A DNA stretch of 64,000 bases, taken from contig JBCCGI010000034.1 in the NCBI GenBank assembly GCA_039029355.1, positions 1 to 64,000 on the forward strand. Reading direction: 5' to 3'. This document shows positions 9,097 through 18,120 of this stretch, one piece after another; position 1 is the stretch's first letter, and every line of letters begins with the position of its first letter. Both the position numbers and the translations under genes were made by a program. The notes under the pieces were generated by a model. It made no database searches. It was not told the origin of the DNA and saw nothing but the letters and a program-made list of their open reading frames with translations. Origin of the DNA: JBCCGI01 sp039029355 (GTDB lineage: Bacteria > Planctomycetota > UBA1135 > GCA-002686595).

Positions 9097-10260
9097 TTGC
9101 GTGAGCACCCGCTCTTCATCCTCGCGGTCCTGAGCGGCTGCATCGCGCTCTCGGAGCTCTTGGTCCGGCGCACTCCCCTGCGCCACCTCGGCACCGCGCT
9201 CCTGGTGATCGTGGTGGCGGCGGTGGTCGCCAACGCCGGGCTGATCCCGACCTACTCGCCCGACGTCCCGATCTACGACGGGATCTTCGGGCACGTCGCG
9301 CGCGTCGCGATCTTCTGGCTGCTGCTCTTGGTCGACCTGCGCGACGTGCTGCGCGCCGGCTGGGCGATGCTGGTGCTGTTCTTCGCGGGCGCGATCGGCA
9401 CCACGCTGGGCGTCGCCATCTCGATGCGCGTGGTGGGGGGCGAGGAGGCCTTCGGCGAGCTCCACCACGCGCTCGGCGGCATGTTCGTCGGCACCTACAC
9501 CGGCGGCAGCATCAACTTCCAGGCGCTTGCGCTGCACTACGACGTGGTGAAGGAGGCCGCGCTCTACGCCGGCGCCAACGCGGTGGACGCGGGCATGACC
9601 ACCGTGTGGATGGCCGCTTCGATCGGGATCCCGCGGCTCGTGCGTCCGTTCTGGCCGCGGGGCCGCTTCGGCCTGGCCGAGGAGGGCGAGGCCGAGGCCG
9701 CGCCGGCGGCCGGCGATGAGGACCGCGAGGCGGTGGCGCCGGCGGACGTCGGGCTGCTGCTGCTGCTCGGGGCCGGCGGGGTCTGGCTGGCGGGGGTGGG
9801 CGCGGACTGGCTCGCCGAGCGCGGCGCCGCGGTGCCGTCGATCCTGCTTCTCACGACCCTTGCCCTCGTGATCGCCCAGACGCCGTTTGCGCGCGGACTG
9901 CGGGGAGCGCGCATGCTCGGGATGTTCGGCGTCTACCTGTTCCTGGCGGTGATCGGCGTGCTCTGTGACGTCGAGGCCCTGCGCTCGATCGGGGACCTCG
10001 GCGGAAAGCTCTTCGCGTTCGTGACGCTGACGATCCTCATCCACGGCGCCGTCACCTTCGGAGCCGCTTTTCTGCTGCGCCTCCCGCCCGACCTCGCCGC
10101 GGTGGCCTCGCAGACCAACATCGGCGGGGGGACCTCGGCCCTTGCGCTGGCCCGCAGCCTGGGCCGGCCCGACCTGGTGCTGCCGTCGATCCTCGTCGGG
10201 TCGCTCGGGACCGCCATCGGCACCTATTTGGGCTTCTTCACCTCGCGCTTTCTGCTCTAG
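9097..10260 (+). CDS. DUF819 family multi-pass membrane protein
   Basis: A 387-aa protein with about ten hydrophobic helices. Family signatures are the glycine-rich GGMFVGTYTGGSINF (about 128-142) and its C-terminal counterpart ASQTNIGGGTSALALARSL, consistent with an inverted-repeat transporter fold. DUF819 (YjcL-type) proteins are uncharacterised membrane proteins, perhaps transporters. A charged cytoplasmic loop of Glu/Ala repeats sits in the middle (about 195-220). The start is taken as TTG at 9097, the earliest start in the frame that keeps the first helix intact; a start slightly later is possible. Confidence 0.85.
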   Translation: MREHPLFILAVLSGCIALSELLVRRTPLRHLGTALLVIVVAAVVANAGLIPTYSPDVPIYDGIFGHVARVAIFWLLLLVDLRDVLRAGWAMLVLFFAGAIGTTLGVAISMRVVGGEEAFGELHHALGGMFVGTYTGGSINFQALALHYDVVKEAALYAGANAVDAGMTTVWMAASIGIPRLVRPFWPRGRFGLAEEGEAEAAPAAGDEDREAVAPADVGLLLLLGAGGVWLAGVGADWLAERGAAVPSILLLTTLALVIAQTPFARGLRGARMLGMFGVYLFLAVIGVLCDVEALRSIGDLGGKLFAFVTLTILIHGAVTFGAAFLLRLPPDLAAVASQTNIGGGTSALALARSLGRPDLVLPSILVGSLGTAIGTYLGFFTSRFLL

Positions 10261-10294
10261 CGGACCCGCGGCCCACGAGCGCCCCCGCGAACGG

Positions 10295-10300
10295 TAGATT
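10295..10300 (+). promoter_or_regulatory. -10 element TAGATT, leaderless type
   Basis: TAGATT ends 7 nt (GGGGGGC) before the ATG at 10308. No -35-like hexamer is visible at the expected distance. Confidence 0.6.
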
Positions 10301-10307
10301 GGGGGGC

Positions 10308-12278
10308 ATGAAGGTCCCTTCCAACCTCACCCTCTTCGCTGCGGGCGGGCTCGCCCTCTCCGCCCCTTGCCTTGCCCAGGAGGACGGCGTCGCGACCGTC
10401 TTTCAGGATGAAACCGACGCCTGGGGCGTCTACCACCAGGACTACGGCGGCACGGTCAACTTCCAGATGGGAGTCGGCGCCGCCTGGGTGGACTACGACG
10501 CCGACGGCGACGAAGACCTGTTCCTGCTGCGCGGCGGCGGCGAGAGCCGGCTGATGCGCCGCGACGCCGCCACCTTCGTGGACGTGCAGGCCCAGTTCCC
10601 CAGCCTGAGCTTCGACAACACGGTCGGCGTGATCGCCGCCGACTTCGACCAGGACGGCCGCGGCGACCTGTACATCACCACGACGGCCGAGAACCAGCTG
10701 CTGCAGAGCCAGGCCGACGGCACCTTCGCCGAGCGCTCCGACTGGGGCGCCGGCGGCAGCCCGACCGCCTTCAGCACCAGCGCCTCGGTCGCGGACTTCG
10801 ACCGCGACGGCGACCTGGACCTGTACGTGGGCAACTACGTGCGCGTGCTGGGCTTCCCGTACCACGTGGGCGAGCCCAACAACCTGTTCGTCAACGGCGG
10901 GACGTCGGGCCAGCCTTCGTTCACCGACGTCGCGCGCGAGCTCAACGTCGGCGACACCGGCTTCTTCGGCCCGAGCGTGCCCGGCTTTCCGTACATCTCG
11001 CCCGAGGGCGAGCCCACCGCCGGCTGCACCCTGTCGACCTGCACGCTCGACGTGGACGAGGACGGCTGGCCGGACATCCAGGTGGGCAACGACTTCGGCG
11101 AGTGGGTCCTGCCGAACCGGCTCTACCGCAACACGAGCGCCGGCGGCTCGCTGTCGTTCCAGGACCTCACCGAGGCCTCCGGCTTCGACGACGCGCCGCA
11201 GTACAACATGGGGATCAACCCCTGTGACTTCGACCACGACGGCGACTGGGACTTCTACCTCAGCAACCTGGGCGACAACGTGCTGCTGCGGAACGACGGC
11301 GGGGTCTTCGCCGACGCGGTGCAGGAGCTCGGCCCGGTCGAGGGCCTCGCGCCCGACGGCTTCGCGCTGCTGACGTCGTGGGGGACCACCTTCGCCGACC
11401 TCGACAACGACGGCTGGGAAGACCTGTACGTGGTCAACGGCTACATCCCCGCGGCCGACTTCATCGAGAACGCGCTGCGCGAGGCCAACGCGCTGTGGAT
11501 GAACAACCAGGGCGTCTCCTTCACGCGCGTCGACGACGCCGAGTCCGGCTGCGGCGACGAGGGCGTCGGCCGCGCCGGCATCGAGGCCGACGTGAACGGC
11601 GACGGCCTGCTCGACTTCTACGTCACCAACAACCGCGACATCTCGACCTCGCTGCCCGAGGACGCCTCGCGCCTGTTCATCAACCAGGGGCCCGCCGCGG
11701 CGGGCAACCACTGGCTGATGCTGAAGCTCTCCGGGCGCTTCTCGAACCGCGAGGGCATCGGCACGGCGGTGAACGTCGTCGCCGGCACCGAGACCCTGCG
11801 GCGCCAGCTGCGGGCCGACCCGGTGTACCTCGCCAGCGCCACGCGCGTGCTGCACTTCGGCCTGGGGACGGTCGACGAGGTCGAGCGCATCGACCTGCGC
11901 TGGCCGTCGGGCATCCAGCAGACGCTGCTCTCGCAGGGCGTCGACGAGCAGCGTGAGCTGCGCGAGCCGCTCGTGACCGTCGGCGCGCTCGAGGCGCCCA
12001 GCGCCGCGGGCGGCGTCGTCACTCTCGGCGCGAACGTGCGCAACCACGATGCGGTGCCGGCGGCCGCGACGCTCACCTTCCGGGTCGAGCTCGCTGCCGG
12101 CGGCGGCCCGGTGATCGAGCAGAGCTTCGACGTCAACGTCCCGCCCGGCGCCTCGCTGGTGCAGGTGAACCCGTCGCTCGCCGGCCTCTCGGCACGCGGC
12201 TACTCCGGGCAGACGCTGCGCGTCACCGTCACGGCCGAGGCCGACGGCAGCCTCGACATGGGGCGCGCGCAGTTCTAG
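10308..12278 (+). CDS. secreted CRTAC1-type FG-GAP/VCBS and UnbV repeat protein
   Basis: A 656-aa exported protein with signal peptide MKVPSNLTLFAAGGLALSAP to about residue 22. A series of FG-GAP/VCBS calcium-binding repeats follows, with the cores DYDADGDEDLFLL, DFDQDGRGDLYI, DFDRDGDLDLYVGNY, DVDEDGWPDIQVGNDF, DFDHDGDWDFYLSN and DLDNDGWEDLYVVNGY, forming a beta propeller. An ASPIC/UnbV domain (about 475-555) contains LRWPSGIQQTL. The last 100 residues look like an immunoglobulin-type beta domain. Such proteins are exported adhesion or recognition proteins; the ligand is unknown. The start is fixed by the -10 element at 10295. Confidence 0.93.
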   Translation: MKVPSNLTLFAAGGLALSAPCLAQEDGVATVFQDETDAWGVYHQDYGGTVNFQMGVGAAWVDYDADGDEDLFLLRGGGESRLMRRDAATFVDVQAQFPSLSFDNTVGVIAADFDQDGRGDLYITTTAENQLLQSQADGTFAERSDWGAGGSPTAFSTSASVADFDRDGDLDLYVGNYVRVLGFPYHVGEPNNLFVNGGTSGQPSFTDVARELNVGDTGFFGPSVPGFPYISPEGEPTAGCTLSTCTLDVDEDGWPDIQVGNDFGEWVLPNRLYRNTSAGGSLSFQDLTEASGFDDAPQYNMGINPCDFDHDGDWDFYLSNLGDNVLLRNDGGVFADAVQELGPVEGLAPDGFALLTSWGTTFADLDNDGWEDLYVVNGYIPAADFIENALREANALWMNNQGVSFTRVDDAESGCGDEGVGRAGIEADVNGDGLLDFYVTNNRDISTSLPEDASRLFINQGPAAAGNHWLMLKLSGRFSNREGIGTAVNVVAGTETLRRQLRADPVYLASATRVLHFGLGTVDEVERIDLRWPSGIQQTLLSQGVDEQRELREPLVTVGALEAPSAAGGVVTLGANVRNHDAVPAAATLTFRVELAAGGGPVIEQSFDVNVPPGASLVQVNPSLAGLSARGYSGQTLRVTVTAEADGSLDMGRAQF

Positions 12279-12303
12279 CCGTGATCTCCTGAGGCGGCCG
12301 GGC

Positions 12304-12309
12304 TAGGTT
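12304..12309 (+). promoter_or_regulatory. -10 element TAGGTT, leaderless type
   Basis: TAGGTT ends 8 nt before the GTG of the YdcF-like gene. Confidence 0.55.
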
Positions 12310-12317
12310 CGTCCCCC

Positions 12318-13064
12318 GTGTCCGCGCTCCTCGGCCGCCTCCTGCTCCCCCCGATCTCGATCCTGCTGCTCGCCGCGGCGGGCGCGCTCGTCGTGCGCCG
12401 CCGCCGGCGGCTCGGGATCGGGCTGATGGCGGCGTCGTTCGCCAGCCTCGCGCTGCTGTCGACGCCGCTGGTCGCGACGGCGCTCCTGAAGAGCCTCGAG
12501 TGGGACGCGCCGCGCGATCCCCGCGCCGGCGCCGACGGCGCTCAGGCGATCGTCGTGCTCGGGGCGGGGCTGGAGCCCTACGCCCCGGAGTACGCCGGAG
12601 CGACCCCGGGCGCGCTAAGCGTCGAGCGCGCGCGCTACGGCGCCTTCCTCGCGCGCCGGCTGCGGCTGCCGGTGCTCGTCACCGGCGGCGCCCTGGACCC
12701 GCGGGCGCCGGCCCTAGGGCCGCTGCTCAAGAAGACCCTGACCGCCGACTTCGGGATCGAGGACGTGCGCTGGGTCGACTCCGCGGCCGGCAACACGTGG
12801 GAGAACGCCGTCCGCGCGGCCGAGCTGCTCGCGCCCGAGGGCATCGGGCGCGTCGTGCTGGTCACACACGCCTGGCACCTGCCCCGCGCGCGCTACGCCT
12901 TCGAGACGGCGGGCCTCGAGGTGGTGGCCGCTCCGACCGGCTTCCGGCCCAGCCCGCGGCCGCTGCTGGGCGACTTCCTGCCCTCGACCCGCGGCCTGCG
13001 CCAGAGCACGCTGGCGCTGCACGAGTGGCTGGGACTGCTCTGGTACCGGCTGCGCTATCGGTAG
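12318..13064 (+). CDS. YdcF/ElyC family (DUF218) membrane-anchored protein
   Basis: A 248-aa protein. Two N-terminal transmembrane helices (about 8-25 and 32-55) precede a DUF218 domain (about 75-240) with its usual signatures: AIVVLGAG, the LPVLVTGG motif, and NTWENAVRAAELL followed by VVLVTHAWHLPRARYAF. ElyC-type members have been linked to envelope biogenesis, and others are of unknown activity. The start is GTG. The stop codon TAG forms part of the -10 element of the next gene. Confidence 0.88.
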   Translation: MSALLGRLLLPPISILLLAAAGALVVRRRRRLGIGLMAASFASLALLSTPLVATALLKSLEWDAPRDPRAGADGAQAIVVLGAGLEPYAPEYAGATPGALSVERARYGAFLARRLRLPVLVTGGALDPRAPALGPLLKKTLTADFGIEDVRWVDSAAGNTWENAVRAAELLAPEGIGRVVLVTHAWHLPRARYAFETAGLEVVAAPTGFRPSPRPLLGDFLPSTRGLRQSTLALHEWLGLLWYRLRYR

Positions 13065-13067
13065 ACT
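13062..13067 (+). promoter_or_regulatory. -10 element TAGACT overlapping the upstream stop codon
   Basis: TAGACT begins with the TAG stop of the YdcF-like gene and ends 9 nt before the ATG at 13077. Confidence 0.45.
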
Positions 13068-13076
13068 CTGAGTCCC

Positions 13077-14351
13077 ATGGCGAAACGAGGCCTCCTCGCG
13101 ATGCTCGGGCCCGGGCTGCTCGTCGCCGCGACCGGCGTCGGCGCGGGCGATCTCGCGACCGCCGCCTTCGCGGGCGGACACCTCGGGCTGGCGTGCCTGT
13201 GGGCGGTCCTCGTCGGCGCCTTCCTGAAGTTCGTGCTGACCGAGGGGCTCGCGCGCTGGCAGCTGGTCAGCGGCGAGACGCTGCTCGAGGGCGCCGTCCG
13301 CCGCATCGGGCGGCCGGTGCGGGTCTTCTTCCCGCTCTACCTGCTCCCGTGGAGCTACTTCGTCGGCGCCGCGCTGATGAGCGCCTGCGGAGCGACGGCG
13401 CACGCGCTCGTGCCGGTCTTCGACGACCCCGCGCGCGGCAAGGCGGTCTTCGGGCTCGCGAGCAGCGCCCTCGGCGTCGTGCTCGTGCTGCGCGGCGGCT
13501 TCCGGCTGTTCGAACGCCTGATGCAGGTCTGCATCGGGCTGATGTTCGTCACCGTCGTGGTGACCGCTGCGCTGCTCAAGCCCGACCTCGGGGAGCTCGC
13601 GCGCGGTCTTTTCGTCCCGACGATCCCCGGCGAGGCCGCGGACGGCGCCGGGTGGACCATGGCGCTGATCGGCGGCGTGGGGGGGACGCTGACGGTGCTC
13701 TGCTACGGCTACTGGATCCGCGAGGAGGGCCGCGAGGGCGAGGGCGGCATCGGGCTGATGCGGCTCGACCTGGCCGGCGGCTACTTCGTCACCGCGGCCT
13801 TCGGGCTCGCGATGGTGGTGATCGGCAGCACCGTGCAGGTCGAGGGCCGCGGCGCCGGTCTGATCGTCGACCTCGCGACGCGCCTGGAGGAGCGCACCGG
13901 CGCGCTGGGTCGCTGGGCCTTCCTGATCGGCGCCTTCGGCGCGGTCTTCTCCAGCCTGCTCGGCGTGTGGCAGGCGGTGCCGTACATCTTCGCGGACTTC
14001 GTGCGGCTGCTTCGGGGCGGCGCTGGAGGTGGCGCGGGAGGAGGCGCGGATCCGGTCGACACGCGCGGCGCGCCTTACCGCGGCTATCTCCTCGGGCTCG
14101 CGACGGTGCCGGCCCTCGGCCTGTTCACGGGCTTCGCGACGGTGCAGAAGCTGTACGCGGTCGTCGGCGCCTTCTTCCTGCCGCTCCTTGCGCTCGTCCT
14201 GCTGCTGCTCAACGGTCGCCGCGGCGCGGACGCCGTGCCGGAGGCCCTGCGGAACCGACCCGCGACGACGGGGACGCTGCTCGTCACGCTGCTCTTCTTT
14301 GCGGCCTTCGGCCTGCGGCAGGTCGCGCGCGCCTGGGGCTGGAGCCTGTAG
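13077..14351 (+). CDS. Nramp-family divalent metal transporter-like protein
   Basis: A 424-aa inner-membrane protein with about eleven helices. It begins with the family motif GPGLLVAATGVGAGDLATA (about 11-29) in helix 1. Canonical Nramp metal transporters have DPGN here (Asp and Asn ligate Mn or Fe); this protein reads GVGAGDLA, a divergent form found in many Nramp-related proteins from environmental bacteria, so the substrate is uncertain. A Gly/Ala linker (GGGAGGGA) lies near residue 325. The gene sits between the YdcF-like and LOG genes in the same direction with 12- and 10-bp gaps. Confidence 0.85.
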   Translation: MAKRGLLAMLGPGLLVAATGVGAGDLATAAFAGGHLGLACLWAVLVGAFLKFVLTEGLARWQLVSGETLLEGAVRRIGRPVRVFFPLYLLPWSYFVGAALMSACGATAHALVPVFDDPARGKAVFGLASSALGVVLVLRGGFRLFERLMQVCIGLMFVTVVVTAALLKPDLGELARGLFVPTIPGEAADGAGWTMALIGGVGGTLTVLCYGYWIREEGREGEGGIGLMRLDLAGGYFVTAAFGLAMVVIGSTVQVEGRGAGLIVDLATRLEERTGALGRWAFLIGAFGAVFSSLLGVWQAVPYIFADFVRLLRGGAGGGAGGGADPVDTRGAPYRGYLLGLATVPALGLFTGFATVQKLYAVVGAFFLPLLALVLLLLNGRRGADAVPEALRNRPATTGTLLVTLLFFAAFGLRQVARAWGWSL

Positions 14352-14354
14352 CAT
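14349..14354 (+). promoter_or_regulatory. -10 element TAGCAT overlapping the upstream stop codon
   Basis: TAGCAT starts with the TAG stop of the Nramp-like gene and ends 7 nt before the ATG at 14362. The identical hexamer sits at the same distance before the minus-strand gene starting at 62167. Confidence 0.5.
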
Positions 14355-14361
14355 GGCGCCC

Positions 14362-14967
14362 ATGCCCGACTCCCCCGAACGCGCCCCGTTGCGCTCCGTG
14401 TGCGTCTACTGCGCCTCCAGCCGCCGCTGCGACCCCCTGCACCACCGCGCGGCGGGGGAGCTCGGCAGGCACCTCGCCGACGCCGGCCTGCGCATCGTCT
14501 ACGGCGGCGGCGCGGTGGGCTCGATGGGCGCCCTCGCCGACGCGGCGCTGGCGGCGGGCGGCGAGGTGCTCGGCGTACTGCCCGCGTTCATGAACGACCT
14601 GGAGTGGGGCCACGGCGACATCTCCGAGCTGGTGATCGTCGACGACATGCACGAGCGCAAGAAGCGCATGCTGGCCGAGGCCGACGCGGTCGTCGCGCTC
14701 CCCGGGGGCACCGGCACCCTGGAGGAGCTGGTCGAGGCCCTGACCTGGAAGCGCCTCGGGCTGCACGCGCACCCGATCGTGATCGTCGACGTCGAGGGCT
14801 ACTACGGGCCGCTCCTGGAGGCCTTCGAGCGCATGGTCACCGAGCGCTTCATGGACGAGCGCCACCGCGAGATGTGGTCGGTGGTCGAGCGGCCGGCCGA
14901 TGTGCTCGAGGCGATCCGCACGGCGCCGGTCTGGGACGCGGACGCGCGCGGCTTCGCGGTGCCTTAG
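14362..14967 (+). CDS. LOG family protein (cytokinin riboside phosphoribohydrolase-like)
   Basis: A 201-aa Rossmann-fold protein of the LysdecarbOX/LOG family. It has the nucleotide-binding GGGAVGSMG (about residues 50-58) and the family signature PGGTGTLEEL (about 112-121), which carries the catalytic Glu in LOG enzymes that release the base from nucleotide 5'-monophosphates. The length matches the family. Two in-frame ATG codons exist, 14353 and 14362; I prefer 14362 because the first lies inside the TAGCAT element. Confidence 0.9.
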   Translation: MPDSPERAPLRSVCVYCASSRRCDPLHHRAAGELGRHLADAGLRIVYGGGAVGSMGALADAALAAGGEVLGVLPAFMNDLEWGHGDISELVIVDDMHERKKRMLAEADAVVALPGGTGTLEELVEALTWKRLGLHAHPIVIVDVEGYYGPLLEAFERMVTERFMDERHREMWSVVERPADVLEAIRTAPVWDADARGFAVP

Positions 14968-15036
14968 CCGTCGTCTCCGGGTGCGCGGCTCCCCGGAACC
15001 TCGGAGCCGGTTCTGGGCGCGGCGGGGCGATGGCCC

Positions 15037-18000
15037 TCAGCGAGGGGACGCTCCGCGATGCTGGTCGGGGGAGAGGGTGCGCAGCTCTCCAGAACCGTCG
15101 AGCCTCGTCGCCGTGCGAGCCGCGAGTTCAAGCTGCCTCTTCTCGATGGACTCGGGCTTCCCTAGGCCCAGGTCCCACAATTCGGTCCCCCTGTTCGAGA
15201 CCGTGCAGAGCCAACGACCGGCGGCACCCAAGGTCGCGGAGCTGACCCGTCGCTCTTCCTCGAAGACGTGAATCGGTGCCGCTTGGTCGATGGCCCAGAG
15301 CTTCGCTCCGCCCTGACCCCACGTGACCGCCCGACCCTCTCCACCGAAGGCGATTCCCACAAGAGCGGAACCATGATCCAAGCTATGGACGGGCTCGTCG
15401 GATCCCACCTGCCACTGCTGCAGCCGGCTACCGCCCCAGGACCAGATCCTCGTTTCGTCCGACCCGAACCTCACTCTTGCCGGCGCTTCGCCGCTGCGAA
15501 ACACCTGCACCGGATCCTGTTGGCCGATCGACCACAAACGAACGGTCTTGTCGGCCCCGCATGTCACCACCTTGTCGGAGCTGCTTCCGAAGGCGACGTC
15601 GTTGACGATGTGGTCGTGCGATAGCGTCTGAGTGGGCTCTGCGTCCGGGGTTCTCCAGGCGCACTCCTGCCACAACAGGACGTGGCTTCGATTCCCCCAC
15701 ACGGCGAGAGTCGTGTTATCCGGGCTCAGTGCGACTCCGAGAACACCCGGATCTCGTGAACCCAGCTCCAGGATCTGACCCGTTGTGTCGGGATCCTCTA
15801 CCCGCCAGAACCGAACTCCCGAGTGGCTCCATGCCAACGCCGTCGTGCCGTCGCGGCTCAGGAGGGCACCCGAGACCGTGGAGCCGGATCCGTAGTCGAG
15901 CACGTGAAGGGCCTCGGCCTCTTCGGGGCTCCATACTCCCACCAGGTTCTTGCCCCACCCGACGATCCTGGAGGCCTCCGGCGAATACACGACATCCGTC
16001 ACGGCGAAACCCGGCCGTGCGGTGAGGTCGAGTGCCTTCCACGCGGTCGATGGAGCGTCTCCAGGCTCCGTCAGCTGCATTGGACGCATGTAGTCCCATA
16101 GCAGGAGGCGGTTGCTGGATCCCAGGAACCGTGCTTGGCGTATGGGGCTTGGGCCGGAGGGAGCGATCGATCGCGAGCTCCCGAGCTTCCATTGGCGAAT
16201 GGAGCCATCGGAGCTCCATGTCAGTGCGTACTGACCGTCGCGGCTGAAGGTCGCGCCGTTGACCGTGCCTTCGTGGACGAACTCCCGCTCGGGGACTTCT
16301 TGCCCAATGCGCCACAGCGACGCCTTGTTGTTCGCGCGCCACGTAAGCAGCGACCGTCCACTCGGCGAGAACTCCATGCCGCGTAGCCGGCTCTTGTACG
16401 GGTCCCCTTCGGTCGTGCGCGGCAACATCTGAATCAACTCGCCCGAGGTGCTCGACCGGATCTGTCCGGGGCCGTCCAGGCCCCAGGCCGCGAAGCGCGT
16501 CCCGTCGGGGGAAAACGCGACCCCCTGCGGGTTGGTGTCGATCGTGACGGTGACCTTGGGCTGCGAGTAGGTCTGCCACAGGCGCACGGAGCGATCCGTG
16601 CTCCACATCGCAAGGTGTCTGCCGTCGTCGGAGAAGACGGCGCCGGATACCTCCTTGGTTCCGGGGATGGTGAATGGCGTGTCGGGCTCGTCGACCCGCC
16701 AAACACGGGCATCTGTGCCCGGTGCCCAGGCGACGACCCGCTTGCCTGCTCTGTCGATCGTCGCGCCGCCCAGAGCACGCTCCGTCCCGTACTCCTGGAT
16801 CGCGGACGGGTTGCCTAGCTCCCACAGGCGGGCGACGCCGGCACCGGTCGTCAGGACCCGCGACGTGCCCGCGAACTGCACACTGAGATCCCGCGACCCG
16901 TGCTCGAAGACCTCCGTCGACGGCTCGTCCCCGACCTCCCAGAGGTTGGCGAGGCCATCGGCTCCCCAGGTCACGACGCGTCGTCCGTCCTGATCGATCT
17001 CCGCGTTGAGGCACTCGTGCTCGAGCACGTGGATCGGCTTCCGGTCTCCGACCCTCCAGAGGCAGACCTGCGGCCCCCACCCCCAGGTGACCACGTAGGA
17101 GCCATCCGGGCTGAACTTCGCCTTCGCCACCGCTGGGTCGTGGACCCAGGTCCAAGCGACGGGGGCTGACGTCAACGCGCCGGCCAGGGTCGCGTCCTTG
17201 GCGCTCCGTGCATCGTCCGCGTTCTCGAAGTTGGAGGCGGCGCCAAGGAACAGGTGTGCAGCCCGAACCGGATCCTCCTCGCGTATCCGATCCGCGAGCA
17301 GCCACTTGGCTCCGCCGGCCTCCAACTGGGCTGTTCGGTTGAACTCCTCCGCCTCGGCTTGGCGCTTTCGTGCGACCAAGGACTGCCAGATCGCGATCGC
17401 CGTCAACAGCAGGAGAAGCAGGACCGCGCGTTGGACCAGGCGCGTCGTGTTGCGGTGTTGTCGGACATCTTCGCCGTCGACTTCGTCCTTGTCGCGGCCG
17501 AGGAGGGGGGCCGCGATGTCGAGTGTGCTGTCTCGGAAAGCGGAGTTCCGCAGGGACCAGCTGTCCGGCGAGCGAGCCCAGCGAAGGTCGACGTACCTGG
17601 GCTCTTCCTCGTACCACTGCAGCAGGCACTCGGGCAGTGCGGTCGTTCGCTCCCGGTCGAAGCCGGCGGCGACGTGATTCCAGGCAAGGTCGCCGTCCGT
17701 CAGGACGATGATCACGCTGGAGATCGACCTGTTGGCTCGCCAGAGCTCCAGTTCCCGAACGACCCAAGGAGAGCGCGCGGCGTCGGGAGAAGCCAGGTAG
17801 ACCAGGTGCTCCGCGTTCCGCAGGGCCGCTTCGATCGTCGGCCAAAGGGCGGGGTTGGCGGCGATGCCCGTTTGGTCGCAGAACGTGCGCATGGCCCGCA
17901 TGCGGTACCAGGGCTTCCCGATCCGGTGAAGACCGCTCTGAAGCGCCCGCGCCAGCGCGGTGTCTGCTTCGTGGCTGTAGGAGAGGAAGGCGGTGTACTT

Positions 18001-18066
18001 GAACGAAGCGGTGTCCCGCCGCACCGGCCGTGGCTTACCCGGGGATTCCTCCTTGCGTGTGTCCAT
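15037..18066 (-). CDS. TIR domain - transmembrane - WD40 repeat protein
   Basis: A 1009-aa protein. The TIR-type domain (about residues 22-190) begins FLSYSHEAD and contains SPWVVRELELW, with E105 at the place of the TIR catalytic glutamate. A linker motif near 193-207 (DEVDGEDVRQHR) and one transmembrane helix (about 210-230) follow, then an alpha-helical segment. About 16 WD40-like repeats run from about 300 to 990, most with a VVTWG core and a (V/L)xLW end, enough for two propellers. TIR domains of this type can consume NAD or act as signalling modules; which applies here is not known. The gene is lower in GC (about 63-67% in sampled lines) than its neighbours. A GGAGAGAG sequence precedes the ATG at a suitable distance. 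Confidence 0.88.
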   Translation of the reverse strand: MDTRKEESPGKPRPVRRDTASFKYTAFLSYSHEADTALARALQSGLHRIGKPWYRMRAMRTFCDQTGIAANPALWPTIEAALRNAEHLVYLASPDAARSPWVVRELELWRANRSISSVIIVLTDGDLAWNHVAAGFDRERTTALPECLLQWYEEEPRYVDLRWARSPDSWSLRNSAFRDSTLDIAAPLLGRDKDEVDGEDVRQHRNTTRLVQRAVLLLLLLTAIAIWQSLVARKRQAEAEEFNRTAQLEAGGAKWLLADRIREEDPVRAAHLFLGAASNFENADDARSAKDATLAGALTSAPVAWTWVHDPAVAKAKFSPDGSYVVTWGWGPQVCLWRVGDRKPIHVLEHECLNAEIDQDGRRVVTWGADGLANLWEVGDEPSTEVFEHGSRDLSVQFAGTSRVLTTGAGVARLWELGNPSAIQEYGTERALGGATIDRAGKRVVAWAPGTDARVWRVDEPDTPFTIPGTKEVSGAVFSDDGRHLAMWSTDRSVRLWQTYSQPKVTVTIDTNPQGVAFSPDGTRFAAWGLDGPGQIRSSTSGELIQMLPRTTEGDPYKSRLRGMEFSPSGRSLLTWRANNKASLWRIGQEVPEREFVHEGTVNGATFSRDGQYALTWSSDGSIRQWKLGSSRSIAPSGPSPIRQARFLGSSNRLLLWDYMRPMQLTEPGDAPSTAWKALDLTARPGFAVTDVVYSPEASRIVGWGKNLVGVWSPEEAEALHVLDYGSGSTVSGALLSRDGTTALAWSHSGVRFWRVEDPDTTGQILELGSRDPGVLGVALSPDNTTLAVWGNRSHVLLWQECAWRTPDAEPTQTLSHDHIVNDVAFGSSSDKVVTCGADKTVRLWSIGQQDPVQVFRSGEAPARVRFGSDETRIWSWGGSRLQQWQVGSDEPVHSLDHGSALVGIAFGGEGRAVTWGQGGAKLWAIDQAAPIHVFEEERRVSSATLGAAGRWLCTVSNRGTELWDLGLGKPESIEKRQLELAARTATRLDGSGELRTLSPDQHRGASPR

Positions 18067-18120
18067 CGAGTGCTCTCTCCGACGACCGGCGCGGTTCGTA
18101 TGACCCCTTGCTTCGACGAG

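Noticed and set aside
6631..10044. 1137-aa minus-strand open frame opposite the LamG/GSDH and DUF819 genes
   Set aside because: Compositional shadow; it spans two genuine genes and their intergenic gap.
13077..14351. Firm assignment as a manganese/iron Nramp transporter (mntH)
   Set aside because: The DPGN metal-binding motif of helix 1 is replaced, so no substrate or gene symbol can be supported.
14353..14361. Upstream ATG as the start of the LOG gene
   Set aside because: It lies inside the TAGCAT element and would start the protein before the inferred transcript start.
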